Shown in pieces: positions 5,771 through 5,837 of a stretch of DNA of 5,837 nt. A program made the translations under genes and the position numbers. The notes under the pieces were generated by a model. That model had not been told where the DNA came from. It searched no databases and was given only the letters and a program-made list of their open reading frames with translations. The stretch comes from Candidatus Atribacteria bacterium (GTDB taxonomy: Bacteria; Atribacterota; Phoenicimicrobiia; Phoenicimicrobiales; Stramentimicrobiaceae), in assembly GCA_016934875.1 (NCBI GenBank), contig JAFGSC010000250.1:1-5837 (forward strand), in the 5' to 3' direction. The stretch's first letter is position 1. Every line of letters begins with the position of its first letter.

Positions 5771-5830
5771 GCGATATTTTTTATTCATATGTAATATTTT
5801 TAGGTGATATGTGATATTTTTTGTTTATAT
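5771..5830. repeat. Three 20-bp imperfect tandem repeats upstream of the cluster
   Basis: Units 5771-5790 (GCGATATTTTTTATTCATAT), 5791-5810 (GTAATATTTTTAGGTGATAT) and 5811-5830 (GTGATATTTTTTGTTTATAT) follow each other with no spacer. The shared core is G-N-R-ATATTTTT, and each unit ends in ATAT. The period is close to two helical turns, so the T-tracts are phased on one face. They lie immediately upstream of the putative -10 box, which suits repeated binding sites for a regulator or intrinsically bent promoter DNA. The array may continue beyond the window. Confidence 0.6.
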
Positions 5831-5837
5831 ATAAAAT

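Noticed and set aside
1..5837. CRISPR array, tRNA, rRNA, riboswitch
   Set aside because: There is no regularly spaced repeat-spacer array, cloverleaf or conserved RNA motif. The 20-bp repeats at 5771-5830 have no spacers.

Overview
The window is a bacterial chromosomal segment in two parts: a graveyard of transposon fragments (about 1-3065) and an intact three-gene minus-strand cluster (3066-5745). The cluster genes are AT-rich, exported or membrane-bound, and two of the three have strong Shine-Dalgarno sites (GGAGG). The transposon pieces are visibly more GC-rich. Strong SD sites argue against Bacteroidota, although the gene combination resembles loci known there. The mix of an AgmX/PglI-type domain, an IS91-type transposase, secreted 6-bladed propellers with a GQGPGE motif and a GC-rich palindromic insertion would suit an environmental anaerobe such as Acidobacteriota/Aminicenantes or a deltaproteobacterial relative. 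That assignment is inference from recall, not proven.

Layout, left half: 1-200 is AT-rich and may hold the 5' part of an exported protein. 203-918 is the OrfB (DDE transposase) of an IS3-family element, frameshifted near 527 and cut off at about 918. There it abuts the first 58 or so codons of an IS91-family transposase in the opposite orientation (919-1095, minus). 1096-1590 holds no convincing gene. 1591-1926 (minus) is a damaged AgmX/PglI (TonB-C-like) domain. From about 1950 to 2826 (plus) runs the C-terminal half of an IS91-family transposase, broken by a 20-nt palindromic insertion and a 71-bp insertion flanked by 6-bp direct repeats. Inverting about 919-1950 would put both IS91 pieces in one orientation, which suggests an inversion plus deletion with breakpoints in the element. 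2829-3065 is probably the element's non-coding end.

Right half, in transcription order (right to left): a fused MauE/thioredoxin-like membrane protein (376 aa), a 78-aa exported peptide with six cysteines in its predicted mature part, a strong hairpin, then a secreted NHL/6-bladed beta-propeller protein. Three 20-bp imperfect tandem repeats lie just upstream of the first gene. The working model is that the MauE-thioredoxin protein makes or isomerises disulfides in the small cysteine-rich peptide outside the cytoplasm, and the propeller is its partner or scaffold. This recalls the mau (methylamine dehydrogenase) layout and the NVEALA-peptide/6-bladed-propeller loci of Bacteroidota. It is the most interesting system in the window.
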